From NCBI GenBank assembly GCA_027924645.1, contig BSBN01000140.1:9554501-9618500 (forward strand): a stretch of DNA of 64,000 nucleotides. Reading direction: 5' to 3'. The notes under the pieces were generated by a model. It was not told where the DNA came from, did not search any database, and saw only the letters and a program-made list of their open reading frames with translations. This document shows, piece by piece, positions 47,608-59,839 of this stretch. The DNA comes from Cunninghamia lanceolata. Lineage: Eukaryota; Streptophyta; Pinopsida; Cupressales; Cupressaceae. Both the position numbers and the translations under genes were made by a program. Each line of letters begins with the position of its first letter. Within the stretch, counting starts at the first letter, position 1.

Positions 47608-47801
47608 CTGTCAGCATCCATGACTTCCGTATAGAGTCTCTACGGGACTTATGACCAAACTCTGTCATGATACCAGTTATAGCCATCAACCTTCTGCCTT
47701 CCATCATCTCATTGTCAGCCACTGAATGCTTAGGAATAAAACCTTGCTGCTTGGCTGCAGCTAACTCCATCTACAGTTCTGCTAACCTTCTCTTTTGTTC
47801 T
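47608..47801 (-). pseudogene. GT31 galactosyltransferase exon (HPGT-like) with nonsense codon
   Basis: A 194-bp exon bounded by TTCTTACAG (acceptor) and GTATTT (donor) encodes REQKRRLAEL, a stop, then MELAAAKQQGFIPKHS and RRLMAITGIMTEFGHKSRRD followed by SIRKSWM. This matches the stem/catalytic boundary of plant beta-1,3-galactosyltransferase-type GT31 enzymes, closest to hydroxyproline O-galactosyltransferases, where a Glu codon stands in place of the TAG. GAG to TAG is the simplest explanation. The phase agrees with the preceding 50-bp exon. Intact enzymes are Golgi type II membrane proteins that glycosylate arabinogalactan proteins. Confidence 0.75.
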
Positions 47802-47945
47802 CTGTAAGAATACCCAGCAAAATGTTAAGAGAAACAGAATCAAATTTCTGCAACGAATTACAACATTGCAAGAGCCCTTCGGTAAGAAAATGTCTCATTA
47901 GACACAAACTGCTTAATCTGAGGACAATATAATTTTCTGACTGAA

Positions 47946-47995
47946 CTGCGGCCTAAAAGTTTGAGTGTATCCTCAATTGAAATGGCAGGTTGTCC
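47946..47995 (-). pseudogene. Preceding GT31 exon with mutated donor
   Basis: A 50-bp exon after GATTTCAG encodes GQPAISIEDTLKLLGR and ends in AG, giving phase 2, which joins the next exon in frame (R/REQKRR). The base pair that should be GT is TT (AG followed by TTCAGT), so the donor appears destroyed. Together with the nonsense codon in the next exon this makes the gene non-functional. The short exon is assigned by phase, position and resemblance, so it is less secure than its neighbour. Confidence 0.55.
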
Positions 47996-47999
47996 CTGA

Positions 48000-48895
48000 A
48001 ATCATAATTTTGTACCCAGTTAACATGAAATGTAGCCTGGACACAAAAGCATGGTTGATAACAAAATAAAAGCCATTCCAAGAAAAAATCATCAATCTCC
48101 ATATAACATTTCTACTCTATTCATTTTGTTTTCAAAAAAATCTCTATAGGTTGCAATGTAATTATAGAGGATTGCAGTTCAGTAAGTAATTTGTTATCTC
48201 ACAAAAGCTCCTTTAAATTCAAGTGCCAAGGGACAATAAAAAATATCCATTACTTTTATCACTAGCTCAGACCTATTTACACAGAGGTCTGAAATGCACG
48301 GATGGGCACAATCCCAATGTTTTTGTGTCCACCAATCCAAAATAAAACAAATCACCATGAACACAAAAACATGAGCACTGCACCTATCAATGCATTTCAA
48401 ACCTGTATTTAAATGGGTCTGAGTTTGTTCCTGTGTAATGACCTGAACATGTTTTGGATGATAGTTGAGGAAAGAAAGATCTATCCAAAGGGACATGTCA
48501 GCAAGCTCACAGTCAAAAGAAGAATGTTTGTCGAAGGAAAAATTAAGATAATGACATTCTATGAACAATTTTTAAGTGACAGTCAGCTTTCTCATTAATA
48601 CTGTCTGAACTATGAACAACGGCAATGACAATGACTTCTATAATGACATTATGTGATTGATATGTAACTATTGGCACAAACAATATAAGGAAAAGATAAA
48701 AAAAACTATATCACGAGAAGCTGGACTGACTTTCAACAGAATCGTCTCAGATTTTAGTGGCTTCTTGAAACCCAAAGAAGTGCAACGAACTCAAAAAAAG
48801 AAAAGTGCAGTGTCCGAAACATGTATGTATCTAGTCATGGATGATCACAAATTTACCTGACTAGTTCTGTGGTCAAGCTCTTTAGAAAGGTATAT
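48000..48895. other. Gene-free stretch upstream of the GT31 exons
   Basis: No N-terminal membrane anchor exon of the GT31 gene could be found. ORFs of 60-124 codons are present without recognisable motifs. Confidence 0.45.
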
Positions 48896-49650
48896 TCTTG
48901 ATACACTAGATCCATCAACCATAAACAAAACTTATCTCAAAACCACAAGATCTGATCTCTCAATGCACTGGAATGTGCTAACCTTCTCTAGCATTGGCTG
49001 TCAACCACAGACAAACAAACCAGCAAATAACCACAAAATCTATTTTTCAGACACAATGCAAGATTGCCATGATGCCTAGGGATGCTCTTGCATTAGAGAT
49101 TTGGGGTTAATAAAAAAAATGAGTCCCTCATTTTCCAAGATAGCTTGTCCTTGCCTAGAGATTCCAACATGCTGCCTCTTCAACTCATTCTTTCCACCTC
49201 AAGTGATCCGCCCTAAGCACTTCACCCACATTACTTGACAATTTGTTCTACCAATCATCCTCTGCACTACTTCCCCTTGCCCTGTATTCGGTCATATCCC
49301 ACTTGCCCTTTCTATCAACCAGCCTCTCACATCTGTTAGCCTCCTCCTTTGTTACCACATACCCTTCTATTATGTTCTCCATTGCCGCATGTTCCTCAGT
49401 ATAGCTCCTCATCCTCTTATTCATCTATCTTGTCTTTTGGATGACTTCCTTTTGGTGACATCCACTCTCACATTCTCCTCTTTGTGACACCTCTTTTGCA
49501 TTTGCAGTGTTGTCAAGCATTCTAGCAATGCCGTACATCTTTGGAATTAATACATATCATCCCTCCCAACACACACTCCAACATTGTTGTAAAACTATCC
49601 CTCACTTGCCCTTAGCGGCATCAACTTATGTCTTTGGTCATCCTTCTGAA

Positions 49651-49960
49651 TCACATACCTGTATTAGCTCTCCAATCATATACAACTTCTCTGTCAAATT
49701 GCCATAGTCTCCCCAATAGCAAATGGCACACATCCATCAGCGCAATGTCACACAACACCTCATCATAATATGCTCCTATGTTGAAAATCACCCAACATTG
49801 TTCCTCCACTAGAATCTTGTCCCCTTGCCGCAACCAACCAATCTAGTATGGGCACATATGTTTCATCTTCCTTAGCCCTAGCTTGTCCACCATTTCTACA
49901 AACACCAAATTATCTGTGTTGCTGCTATTCACCACCACATCACAACACTTCCCTCATGCC
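49651..49960 (-). pseudogene. gypsy aspartic protease region
   Basis: The translation reads CDVVVNSSNTDNLVFVEMV, then VEEQCWVIFNIGAYYDEVLC and LMDVCHLLLGRLWQFDREVV. This is the retropepsin region of plant gypsy elements. The active-site triad DSG is replaced by NSS at 49919-49930; both changes are G-to-A on the coding strand. The downstream HLLLGRxWQFDR block is the usual C-terminal part of the protease. It is not functional. Confidence 0.75.
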
Positions 49961-50129
49961 TTGCATCTAGTCTTGAACAAACTCTACCTTTGTGCCAGCT
50001 TATCCCACCTGTCGCAACTCAAGGCTTTCCATGAAACAAATGAATCTCCACATTCTAAGTTTCTCTTTGAGGTAGGTGACCTCTCACCTCCAAATGCATC
50101 TCATGTACTACCCTTTGTCATTTTTCCTT

Positions 50130-51163
50130 GGCACTTGAATACACTATATGCCTCTTCACCACACCTAAAATAGGTTCCTTTGAAGAAATTTTGGCTTTTC
50201 TTCTCATATCCCCCTCTACCCTACTGAGAATGTCCTCCATGCTCTCGCTAGTCCTCTTTGTGGTATGTATATTCTACTCTTTCATCTTTCCCGTAACTTA
50301 TATCACCTTCCCTACCTTTGCAATAACACGTATCATCTTCTTTCTCTTTGTAGTGGGAATTTCGGCCTTAACTTTTGTTGTGGTATTGGATACCTCTTCC
50401 TTGACTCCTTAATGTCACTCCTCTATCGCCACACCTCACTCTTTTGTTACCACAACTCTCCTCTTTCTCTCGTTGCCACCTTTGTCTTTCCTCCTACTTC
50501 CAATTTAGCTTCTCTGCAACTCACATGCCTCCTCTACTATCTAGATATTCCACATGCCCAATTCCCCCTGGATGGACTCCCTCAATCTATTGACATACTT
50601 TGGTACTTTCTCAACTCCTTCATGGTGCCCTGACTTAAATGTTAGCTAGTAGAACTCATTGGTATATTTCTTCACAATCATGTTTCTCTGTTGCAAGTTT
50701 TGCAACTCCTTCAATAGCTCCAACTAGTAATTCACTGGAATGAACTTGGACTTCATCTTGTCCACCCTTTGATCCTACTTTGCAATGCTTGACTTGCTTC
50801 TTCTATGCCTCTCTAACTGAACTTTCTTCCATCATATCGCCACATGACCTTTTAGTTTGGTCTTTGCAAATTTCACCCTATTTAGGTCCACAATATCCTC
50901 ATACTCAAAATGCTCTGCTAGATCAATGATCTAATCTATCAACTCCTCAAGATCCAAATTCTAAAAAAAAATTAGAATTTAAACTCTAGTCCTCTTGTCA
51001 TTGTCATTTATGAACCTCAACATACTCTCTTCTCTGTCTTCTTCGCTTCCACTTGATTCTATAGGATCCGCCTCCTACTCTTCATCACTCTCCTCGACCC
51101 TATGGATAGGGTTTCTCCAACGGTCTTACTCTAGTGCATCCATTTGGTTTTGCATAGCCTTCA
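50130..51163 (-). pseudogene. gypsy gag with degenerate zinc knuckle
   Basis: Starting near 51163 (MQNQMDALE) the minus strand carries an acidic region (EESDEE, SSGSEDREES). Then comes HFEYEDIVDLNRVKFAKTKL, FIPVNYXLELLKELQNLQQR and MIVKKYTNEFY, the same order as the gag at the end of the window. The knuckle at about 50140-50185 reads YFRCGEEAYSVFKC, so the first Cys and the His are both replaced by Tyr. There are many in-frame stops. Confidence 0.72.
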
Positions 51164-52779
51164 ACATATCATGCATCTCCTCCATTCTTCCTGTGACATT
51201 GATAATACCTTACCCTCTCTTCAACATCTTGATAACTTCCCTTGGTTGCCGATCTACCCATAATCACACCTTGTAAACTGCCTCATAGTCAACACTCTAT
51301 TTACAAACCTCCGTGGACTACCACTGCCTAGCAAAAAAATGTCTTCATTCGTGGTAGGAGGGTCTAATGAAGGACTATCTAGTCATGCAACCAACACAAT
51401 AACACATATGCAAACAACCACAAACAACAAAGATCTCATAGAAACAATAACACCATTATCATTTATTAAGCTTGCACAATTATCACCATATTGATAACTC
51501 CACAATTTGCCACAATGGGTCCTCTTACATGCTAGGCCACAAGTCATTTGATTACAATTAAAATTCACAAAAGAATAGTCACCACAATGGGATCCTTACA
51601 TGCACAACAACTAAAATATGGAGCCACTTCTAGAACTTGTCGCATGGGCTACACAATGATAATTCAAGTATAATATAACTTCAAAATTTAAACACTATTC
51701 TACTGCAATGACACCCCCTATCTTCCTACATTCCATGCTCCCATCTTCATCCAATTGCACTCCACATCATACTCCTATTTCCTTGCTATACTTCTTAGAT
51801 CTCACTCCACTCCTTCCTTTTTTTTGTCGGAACTTACACTCTAACCTTCTACCTTACCACGTCCTCTTCACTTTATTTCAAACACTCACAACCAAGTACA
51901 TATAGCATCCTCTACTTTTCCCAATGATCTATGCCAACCACAAGATGTCACAAACCCCAAAACCACATGAAACTTGTCGCCAGCCAACAATAACAAACTT
52001 TACAAATTCAAATGATAAAATGGTGGAGAAACTCCATGTTGTATTCCACATGCATTCCCAATGGTTAATTAAAACCGCATAAATATTCCTCCATTGTTGC
52101 AAACTCCAAATAACCCTCTGCAAATAGAAACAATCACAATTGTTAACCTGTAGGCACTCATGAATCACTTTACGATCTTCTACTCATCATAATCTCCTAA
52201 AACTTTAACACTAAATCCATCAACCACAAACAAAACTTATCCCAAAGTCATAAGATTTGATCTCTCAATGTTTGAAATGTGCTAACCTTCTCTAGTAGTG
52301 ATGGTCAACCATAGATTAACAAAAAACAAACAACCACAAAATCTATTTTTCTAGACATGATGTAAGATTGCCTTGATGCGCTAGGATGCTCTTGCATCAA
52401 TTCTATTCTTTGCATCCTACCAAAAAGTATTGGGCACAATTTCTCATCAAATAAATGGACTGTATAAGGGGTGAATGCCTAGAGTTGGCCATGTTAAAAC
52501 AAAGTTATTACTTATTACAACTAATGAAAATACACTAAACCAAAATGCCATTAAGAAAAAAAAAGTAATCTTATCGACTGCTTTCTAGTGGAAATTTTAT
52601 GGCAAATAAGCTAATTTTAGACAATTTTCCTAAGTTCACCTCGCTAATTAGAAAACTGTTAAGAAAAAATATTTGCCAAGAATTTACATAAAAATGTGCA
52701 CAAAGTTGTGCATCCAAAAGAAATGACACTCATACATATCAAAATAATTGGCATAAGCTGGTCTAAAGGGTTATCCAAT

Positions 52780-52870
52780 GATGGTGAAGGGATGCATTAT
52801 TAAATGAAGTGGCCCAAGGTCAAATCCCCCTAACAGGTAAACTAACCTTCATAAGGGTAAATGAGGTTTT
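52780..52870 (+). mobile_element. Possible SINE remnant
   Basis: AGGTCAAATCCCCCTAAC resembles a tRNA B box with flanking stem, after TGGTGAAGGGATGC. There is no A-tail at the right distance, so this is weak. Confidence 0.22.
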
Positions 52871-52939
52871 GGAATGTTGAAAATGTACATTTTTAAGTGT
52901 AAGCTTGCCATTAGTGTCACCCCTAGTTGTACGTGTGCA

Positions 52940-53048
52940 TGCACACACACACACAAAATAGTCAAGAATTTAGTACTTTTGTGATTTATATGTCAACGGA
53001 ATAGATTAGGCAAATTTTAGTGGACACACACACACACACACATATATA
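52940..53048. repeat. Two CA/AC microsatellites
   Basis: Uninterrupted ACACACACAC runs occur near 52944-52956 and 53023-53042, the second followed by ATATATA. They are short and imperfectly spaced. Confidence 0.8.
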
Positions 53049-53830
53049 GTATTAAATTCTTGATTGAATTTCCAAAACATTAGCTCCAAAGAATCATAAA
53101 ATCATACCATCCTATACAAAAGCCATTGTGAGCATAACAACTGATATGTGAGTTCAAAGCATTATACTCCAAGACTGTAATCCTCTTTAATTTTTCTTGT
53201 AATCTAAGCCCAATCAAGTGTGCAAGGTGGTCTCTTATGTTGAATTATACATCCTAGTCTAAGAAAAATTAATGTACAACACACAACACAAGGTGGCCCT
53301 TGAAAGGTCATCTTCTTTCCTTTCCTCAAAACTTTTTCAATATTAAAATTTGTTTAACGAAAACACCAATCTCACCAAATCATGTGAATCCTTCTAGAAA
53401 AAGGGTCATTAATTCTCTCCAAGTCAACTATCGCATCTCAATACCTTGATAAAAGATGATAAAATCTTAGTGTAGGGTAAGCTTTTGGCTAGCTAAATAT
53501 ATCAAATTTTTAGTGTAGAGGAAATTTTGGTTATGTAACGAAATGGCACATCTATTACCCAAAGCAATGGAGCTATTGAGAGAGAATCTTGATTTGTGTG
53601 TGACTACTAGTGTGGGGGCAAACTCTAGTTTGGGTGGCAAAATTTGAGGGTCCACAGATGGTTTATTTGTCCTTGGGTAAGGAGGTTGCTATTTCATCTT
53701 GTTTGGTAGGAGATAGATTGGGTCAAGTAATGAAGAATGACGAGTTTTAGAAGGAAGAATTTGAGAATGTAGGTAAAGCTGCACCTCTTATGCCATGCAA
53801 ACCTAATAAGGAGGGTGAAAGGAAGCTAGG

Positions 53831-54795
53831 TGTGCGGAAATCACTTCCTACACGAATCTAATGAGGAGAGATGTATGCAAATTCAAAATTATCCTTTCTA
53901 GTTACAGCGTTATTAACACAATAACAGAGATATTGCAGCAATACACATACACACAGAAAGTAGACAGAAGAGAGAGAGACAAGATATACGTGGGGAAAAC
54001 CCTTACGGGTGAAAAACCCCACTCCAAAACACAGCTCAAATGTATTACAGTAAACAATAACAGATTACAATATAGTTTCAGAGCCAATGCTCTTTCAGGA
54101 GTCTTCGAATGTCGGATCTAGAGATATTCTGGCAGCATAATAGTACCTGTACAAACACTATGTATCTCCCATCCAAGCACCTGTTTTTATAGAGTTTACA
54201 AGGCAAATATGGAACCTTCTAGAGATGGGCGTCCATCTTGGACTCATGCCCCAAAACCCACACCTAAGGACACTTGTCCAACATCCCATCCCAATGTGGG
54301 CACCTTGTCCCAAGATAGGCTATGACAGATGCTCTTACGCACCTTACAATTGTCATAGAATCTGTCATAACTGACAACACTTAGCACTGTAAGAGAATCT
54401 GTCATACACTGACTAAAAATATCTTATTCCTCTTACAACATGTCATAACCTCCCTTGACCGCCCAAAGATGCCTTTCTCTTGTGCAAAGATACTCACTGA
54501 CACTTGTCATTAAATAAAAGTCGTTTAAGGTTTCGGGGGTGTTGCCCCCAAGCCCCCACGGGGGCACTGCCCCTTGACCCCGCCCTGTACCGCGACAGGG
54601 AGCGCGCCAAGGGCGCTGCCCCTGGATCCCGTAAGGGGCTCCGCCCCTTGACCCCGTCTTGGGGGTGTTGCCCCCAAACCCCCATTAATTATTCAAGGGG
54701 GAAACCATGGCTGCCAAAGTCACCAAAATTTATCCTGCTGCATGTACACAAGGTGCCGACTATGCCAACTCAACATGGGATAAATAAATACAACA
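53831..54795 (-). repeat. Solo LTR inside the LINE ORF1
   Basis: 965 bp, TGTGCGGAAATC at the left and ATACAACA at the right, with flanks CTAGG (53826-53830) and TTAGG (54796-54800): a 5-bp target duplication with one change. On the minus strand CTATAAAAACAGG at about 54189 is a promoter-like TATA, consistent with minus-strand orientation. A GTGGGGAAAACCCTTACGGG motif (53990) resembles a block common near the end of plant copia LTRs. No second LTR or interior is present, so recombination has probably removed the rest. Confidence 0.75.
54533..54684. repeat. GC-rich palindromic block within the solo LTR
   Basis: About 150 bp of very high GC content in a window otherwise near two-thirds AT. GGGGGTGTTGCCCCCAA is present twice (54535 and 54661) and forms G5/C5 hairpins. 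CTCCGCCCCTTGACCCCG and ACTGCCCCTTGACCCCG are also near-repeats. It lies in what would be the U3 side of the LTR. Confidence 0.85.
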
Positions 54796-56110
54796 TTAGG
54801 AATTTGCAAAGGTTGAGACACCTTAATTCCCAATAGAGGGATCCAAGTAAAGGCTAGAGATTGCTCAAAAGAAGGATGCATCAACCCTAGATGTTTCACT
54901 GCAGTATTATGTGGTGGTTGTGGGAGGTAAACCCTCTATATCAAGAGCTAAAAGGGTTATGGGAAAGGACGTTTCCCATGCTAGTTTGAAGGAAATGAAA
55001 GGGAGGGCAAGAAGGGTAAAAGTGGCTAAGAAGATACTAATTTTGGAGCTAGGTGAAGAGGTAGTGGAAGAGATGGATTAATATATTGATATGGCACTAA
55101 TATGCAAATTTAACTCTCTTTGGCCAAGCCTTCCTAAGCTTAAAAAATTGGTAATGAAAACATGGCAACCTTTTTTACAAGCTCTTGTATTGATATATCT
55201 TTGTGTACAAGGTTTTTTTGTTATCGTATGGAACTCTTTAGAGGACAAAGGTAGGATTTTAGAGAAGGATGCCTAGTCATGGGATATGACATCTTTATTT
55301 TTGAAGCCATTGTATCCATGTATTAATCTATTTACGGAAAATGCCAAGATTTCTCTTGTTTGGGTAATAATGCCTAACTTTCTACTTCATTTTTGGCTTC
55401 TTTAGACTCTAAAAAGAATATGGAATACTTTAGGGAAATTTATTTCACTCTCCTAACATGTAAAGGCACAAACTCTACTCTACATTATGAATATTAGTTT
55501 TGTGAAAGGAAGTATGGAAACAACCTTTAGATTATGAAAAACATGCCTTCTACTATGGGAACTATTTTGATGTAGGTCATTTATTAGATAGTTTTACTAA
55601 AGAAAAAAGGCAACCTAGGAGATCAACTTGGTTGAAGAATGCATCTTCTTATCTTGAGTTGATGGGAAGCTCTTTTGAATATAAGCCAAGTAGCCGAGTT
55701 GAGTAGTGTTTGAAGTTGGATATTAGGTCTTCTAAAGTTGTAGAGATTCTTTTGGAGTATTGAGAGAAGGTTATAGGAAAGGGATGTTTGAAGGGGAGAT
55801 AGGAAAAAGAGTAGGATGTTATTTATGGAAAGGGTAGAGAGGAACTCACAAAAGTATTGGAAGTGAATAGTAGTAATTTGAAATTTGGGTAATCTAAGCT
55901 ACAAAGAGAGGATATTCTCAAATTAATAGTTGTAGCTTTAGCAAACAAGCAAAATTCTTGGAGTTTCAAGGACCATTAGAGGTTGATCCTTTCTCTTTAG
56001 AGGAGTATATTGCTTTAGATACTAGGGTAGATAGTGAAGATGAGATGGATAAAAATGATGTCTCCTCCAAGAAAGGTAGTTGGACCATAGTGACTAATTG
56101 AAAAACAAAA

Positions 56111-56938
56111 TTAAAAAAAAATCCTCTTAGTGTATGGTGGTGCTTAGATCACATGTTAAATAGAGATAATTGTAGGCTTCTCTTATTTCGAGGATAGAGG
56201 CCCCAATAGAACCTCTAACTATATTATCTATATTTAAAAATGTAAAGAATGACATAGAAAAATCTAGAAAAACATAACTACAAATATAGAAATTACATTT
56301 AATCCAAAAATTGTAATTGCAATTAAAATCCCCACACATGTGTTGGGATCAAATTAAGATTAAGCGATTACTATCCCAAACTCTTTGATAACAATTTGGA
56401 AAAAAAATGAATTAAAAACAATCTCCAACTGTCTAATTTCTTCTACAATCTAATTAGATTTAGAGATCAAGCTATGCTTTTCTAAATTATTTACAAAACT
56501 TTTTCTATATTTAGATACATAAAAACCAAAATACTTGTAATTTTCATTAAATTTCTATTGAATTTGTATAGAAAAGTTTTTTTTTTAATTTTTACTTTTG
56601 TTTCACCTACATTTGTAGAAAGATGATTGAATGTTGTCTAGTATGAACTAAAATTTAAGAAACAAAAACTAGAATTGAGTGCAATTTATTGCTTGATAGT
56701 TTTCTTGGACAATCCTCAAGCCATTATTAGGTTGACATTTATGGCTTTCAAAGATCCACCTAAAAAATCATGATATATCTCAGCTAATTAGCACCTTATT
56801 TCAAACCATTTAAAGTTAACTATGTGAATAATGTTAAAAGAACCAACAGAATGTATTATATACAAAATCAAGGAAGAATGAATGTGTTAGTTGTATTAAA
56901 AGCTAGGTTTCACTAGATAGATCCATGCATCACCTCTT
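56111..56938. other. Gene-free AT-rich stretch
   Basis: No domain or repeat with defined ends is recognised. Confidence 0.5.
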
Positions 56939-58966
56939 TGATCTACAATTTCTAGCTTTAACTAGCTACTAACTAGGGAATCAAACTATTAAACTATTAT
57001 TTTATTTGTAATCAAAATGACATTGTAGATCATAAGAATTGGTAGTTGTTACATAGAGAAATGAAATACTAAATGTAAAGATGAAACACAACAAAATTTT
57101 CATTTGATTTTGAGAAAACCCTTGTGAGGGGTGGAAAACCTAGTTAGTAGAGGTAGTTGCTCTCTACCATAGTGTATTGCTCATAATAGACAATTACAAA
57201 TTGATATACAATTTATTTCAATCCTATCACTACTTTACCCTCCTACTTCTCAGGGATACAACATTCAATTATCCTCCTCTTTTCTTTGGACTCCCAAGTG
57301 GTTATTATAAAGTGTTGTAAGTTTCCCCTTGCATATATAAAGCCTTCGACTCAAGAAGCAAAGAGACAGGGTCACTCAAATGATTCAAATACTCTCTATA
57401 TTTCCAATATGGGTGAAACCACCTCTTTCAATAAGAGGTATTTTCAAAACCACTAATGACACTTTCAAAATTGCCATTGTTGATAATTTTAACCTTTCTT
57501 TTGGAAGCCAGAACTTTTGCATACAAACTTGAAATGAGGTGCCTTTTTATTTGAAATTGCATAACTTATCAAGAGGAACACAAACATTAAATATATTTGA
57601 CTTTTGAAGCCATATAAATATAGTTTCTGGTCCTACAACATGCTAAAGCGTATTCCCCCTTAAGGATAAGCTTTACTCCTAGATCTAATATGGATCATAT
57701 GGCCCTTATTTGAGAGGTTTTGGTTTCCTTATGAAACTTTGAAGAATTTCCTCTATCTTTGAAAGTTGTGTCCAACTCTTTCAAATAAAACTCCCTAACA
57801 TGCCCCTAGTGGAAACAAAGTGGTTCGCATGCACTCAAGTGCCCCAAGATAGGAGGTAGTAGTGATCTTTGTGTACTTGGGCCTCTTATGGTGTATTTAG
57901 AACAAAACCTCTCTCACATCTATGAAGTGATTCTTAATACAGATAATGTCCTTTCTTTACCATGACCAACTCTAGGGTGGTCACTTCTTCAACCCCATGT
58001 GTTGTATACAAATGTGCTACAAGGAGCGACATGCTACAACATAATCTACTACTATGAATGACCCTTATTATTAGTTAAGGTCATTTTATAGTGTTCATTA
58101 AAGTTATTACAAAGTGGTCTTTCTTATTGCATCAATGTACAATGAAGGCCATACATTTTTACAATGTTTACAATGAATTTTGCAAATATACTCCTCACCC
58201 TATAGCTATGCACATTCTATAATTGTGACAAGATGTTGTGCATAATATAATAATGAAATCCATCACTAGTATGCTCTTGGTTTCTCATGCTCATCTATTA
58301 TACACAAAGTTCCTCCCTTAGCCATACAAGAAGATTCGATCATTTCCTCTTCTTACCATATCAACCAACAAGTGAGACATGCTACATGATACAATATCTA
58401 TGTTGCAATGCATGCTTACAACACCCAAGAACATGATCATAGTGTTTCCCATGTTCAAATAAGAAAGCACACATGATTACAACACCCAACAACATGACAT
58501 ATTTCCTCCAAAGCTCAACCAAAGAAGCATACAATATTACCACACCCAAGATTTGTCATACTGTTGTCCATGCTATGTAGTCAATGGAAATATACATGCC
58601 TACAACATCCAAAAAACATACATGCTTACAACACCCTCAATCATGTTTCATAGTGCTACCCATGCTCTAAACAAAGGAAGTATACATGCTTACAAAACTC
58701 ACACGTGCCATAATGTTTCTCATGTTACCGATTTAATTATTTATCATGTTTTACCCTTACTTGCTCATACAAGTGGAACAAAAATTAAAATTTGCAATTA
58801 TTTTTGCTACACATACATTCTTACAACTAGTGAAATTGTTTTTTTCTATAAGATCAAAACTCTCATGCTACATGCATTGTATGGCCCTTTCTTTCTTTCA
58901 AACTAGTGGATGCAATAATATTTTTTAAATCAATTTTGCAAGAAATTTGAAGGCTGAAATTTCTCT

Positions 58967-59158
58967 TTACCTCATGAATTTCCTTCTTGCTTGTCCTTTC
59001 TTATATATCAAGTAGAGTTGTTTCTCATCCTTACCCATAATTAAGGCACCATACTTTGTTCTTTCTTTACAAGCGGATTTAGCAAGTTGAATACTACCTA
59101 GTCCATAGGAAAAACTTGGAGTTCTAGTTAAATACACATACAAATAACAATATCTCAA
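58967..59158 (-). pseudogene. 3' ORF block of the 57-61 kb element
   Basis: Encodes RYCYLYVYLTRTPSFSYGLG, IQLAKSACKERTKYGALIMG and KDEKQLYLIYKKGQARRKF. The basic, aromatic-rich segment looks like part of a former protein. It is separated from the coiled-coil ORF by about 600 bp of frame-broken sequence. Not assigned to any domain. Confidence 0.4.
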
Positions 59159-59839
59159 TTTTATCTTCTATGCAAATGTAGTAATTGCCTTATCCAAGCA
59201 TCAAATGACATATCTATACCATCCAATGGTGGTGTAGAATCACATGGCAAGTACTCTCTCTTTAAACTTTGTGTTTCAATATGCTTCTATTTGCCATGTG
59301 TTTGTCCATTATTACCTTTACCATACATTAGGTGAAGCTCAAGATGGAGCCTCCAACACTTTCTATCCCAATGTCATACAACCTTGTAATCGAAGCAGTA
59401 CTTGTTACCTTTGCACACACTCAAATCAAATTTTTTTGTTACCTTCCTTGAGTGTGTCTTAGGCTTTCTCTTCCCTTTGTCTTAGTGAGTGACTTCTTCT
59501 TTCTCCCTCTTAAAGTAAAGTTTTCATTCCATATTCTTTCTTATATTGATAAGTTCATGTATAGGAGATAATATACAATCATCCTGAGGCTTTACACAAG
59601 CAATGATTTATGCATTATGAAGACTCATTAGAGCTTTCTATAATATCCTTGTTTCCATAACCAAAGCCCTAAAATGGCAGTCTTTCATTTACTATGATGT
59701 GTTGAAGTAGTCATTGACCATGTTTACTAAGTGCTCTTCCATCATATCCCAATCTTGCCACCAATTTGGGACATATGCCCTTGGTATGCATTTCAAACTT
59801 GCAAGTGGAATCATTAGATTTAAAGTCTTTAAAGGAAAC

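Larger units (their letters stand above)
48905..52400 (-). mobile_element. Truncated Ty3/gypsy element between short direct repeats
   Basis: A segment of about 190 bp beginning ATCCATCAACC and ending GGATGCTCTTGCAT occurs at about 48910-49094 and 52214-52400 in direct orientation. The interior encodes, on the minus strand, gag, a zinc knuckle and an aspartic protease, then stops before reverse transcriptase. The direct repeats might be short or partial LTRs; no primer site or target duplication was found. The copies differ by roughly 15% by eye, so the insertion is old. Confidence 0.6.
53460..56110 (+). pseudogene. LINE ORF1 (DUF4283-type), split by a solo LTR
   Basis: Plus-strand sense reappears on both sides of the solo LTR. 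The right part has SISRAKRVMGKDVSHASLKE, a charged linker, ALICKFNSLWPSLPKLKKLV, MKTWQPFLQALVLIYLCVQG, FVIVWNSLEDKGRILEKD and KISLVWVIMPNFLLHFW. This is the DUF4283 fold of plant LINE ORF1. The knuckle at about 55548-55595 reads YYGNYFDVGHLLDSF, with all three Cys positions changed to Tyr, Tyr and Phe and the His retained. Stops are common after it. No reverse transcriptase follows, so only a 5'-part LINE relic remains here. Confidence 0.72.

Noticed and set aside
54533..54684. GC-rich block as organelle or bacterial insertion
   Set aside because: It lies inside a TG...CA solo LTR with target duplications and consists of short palindromic repeats without coding or rRNA-like content.
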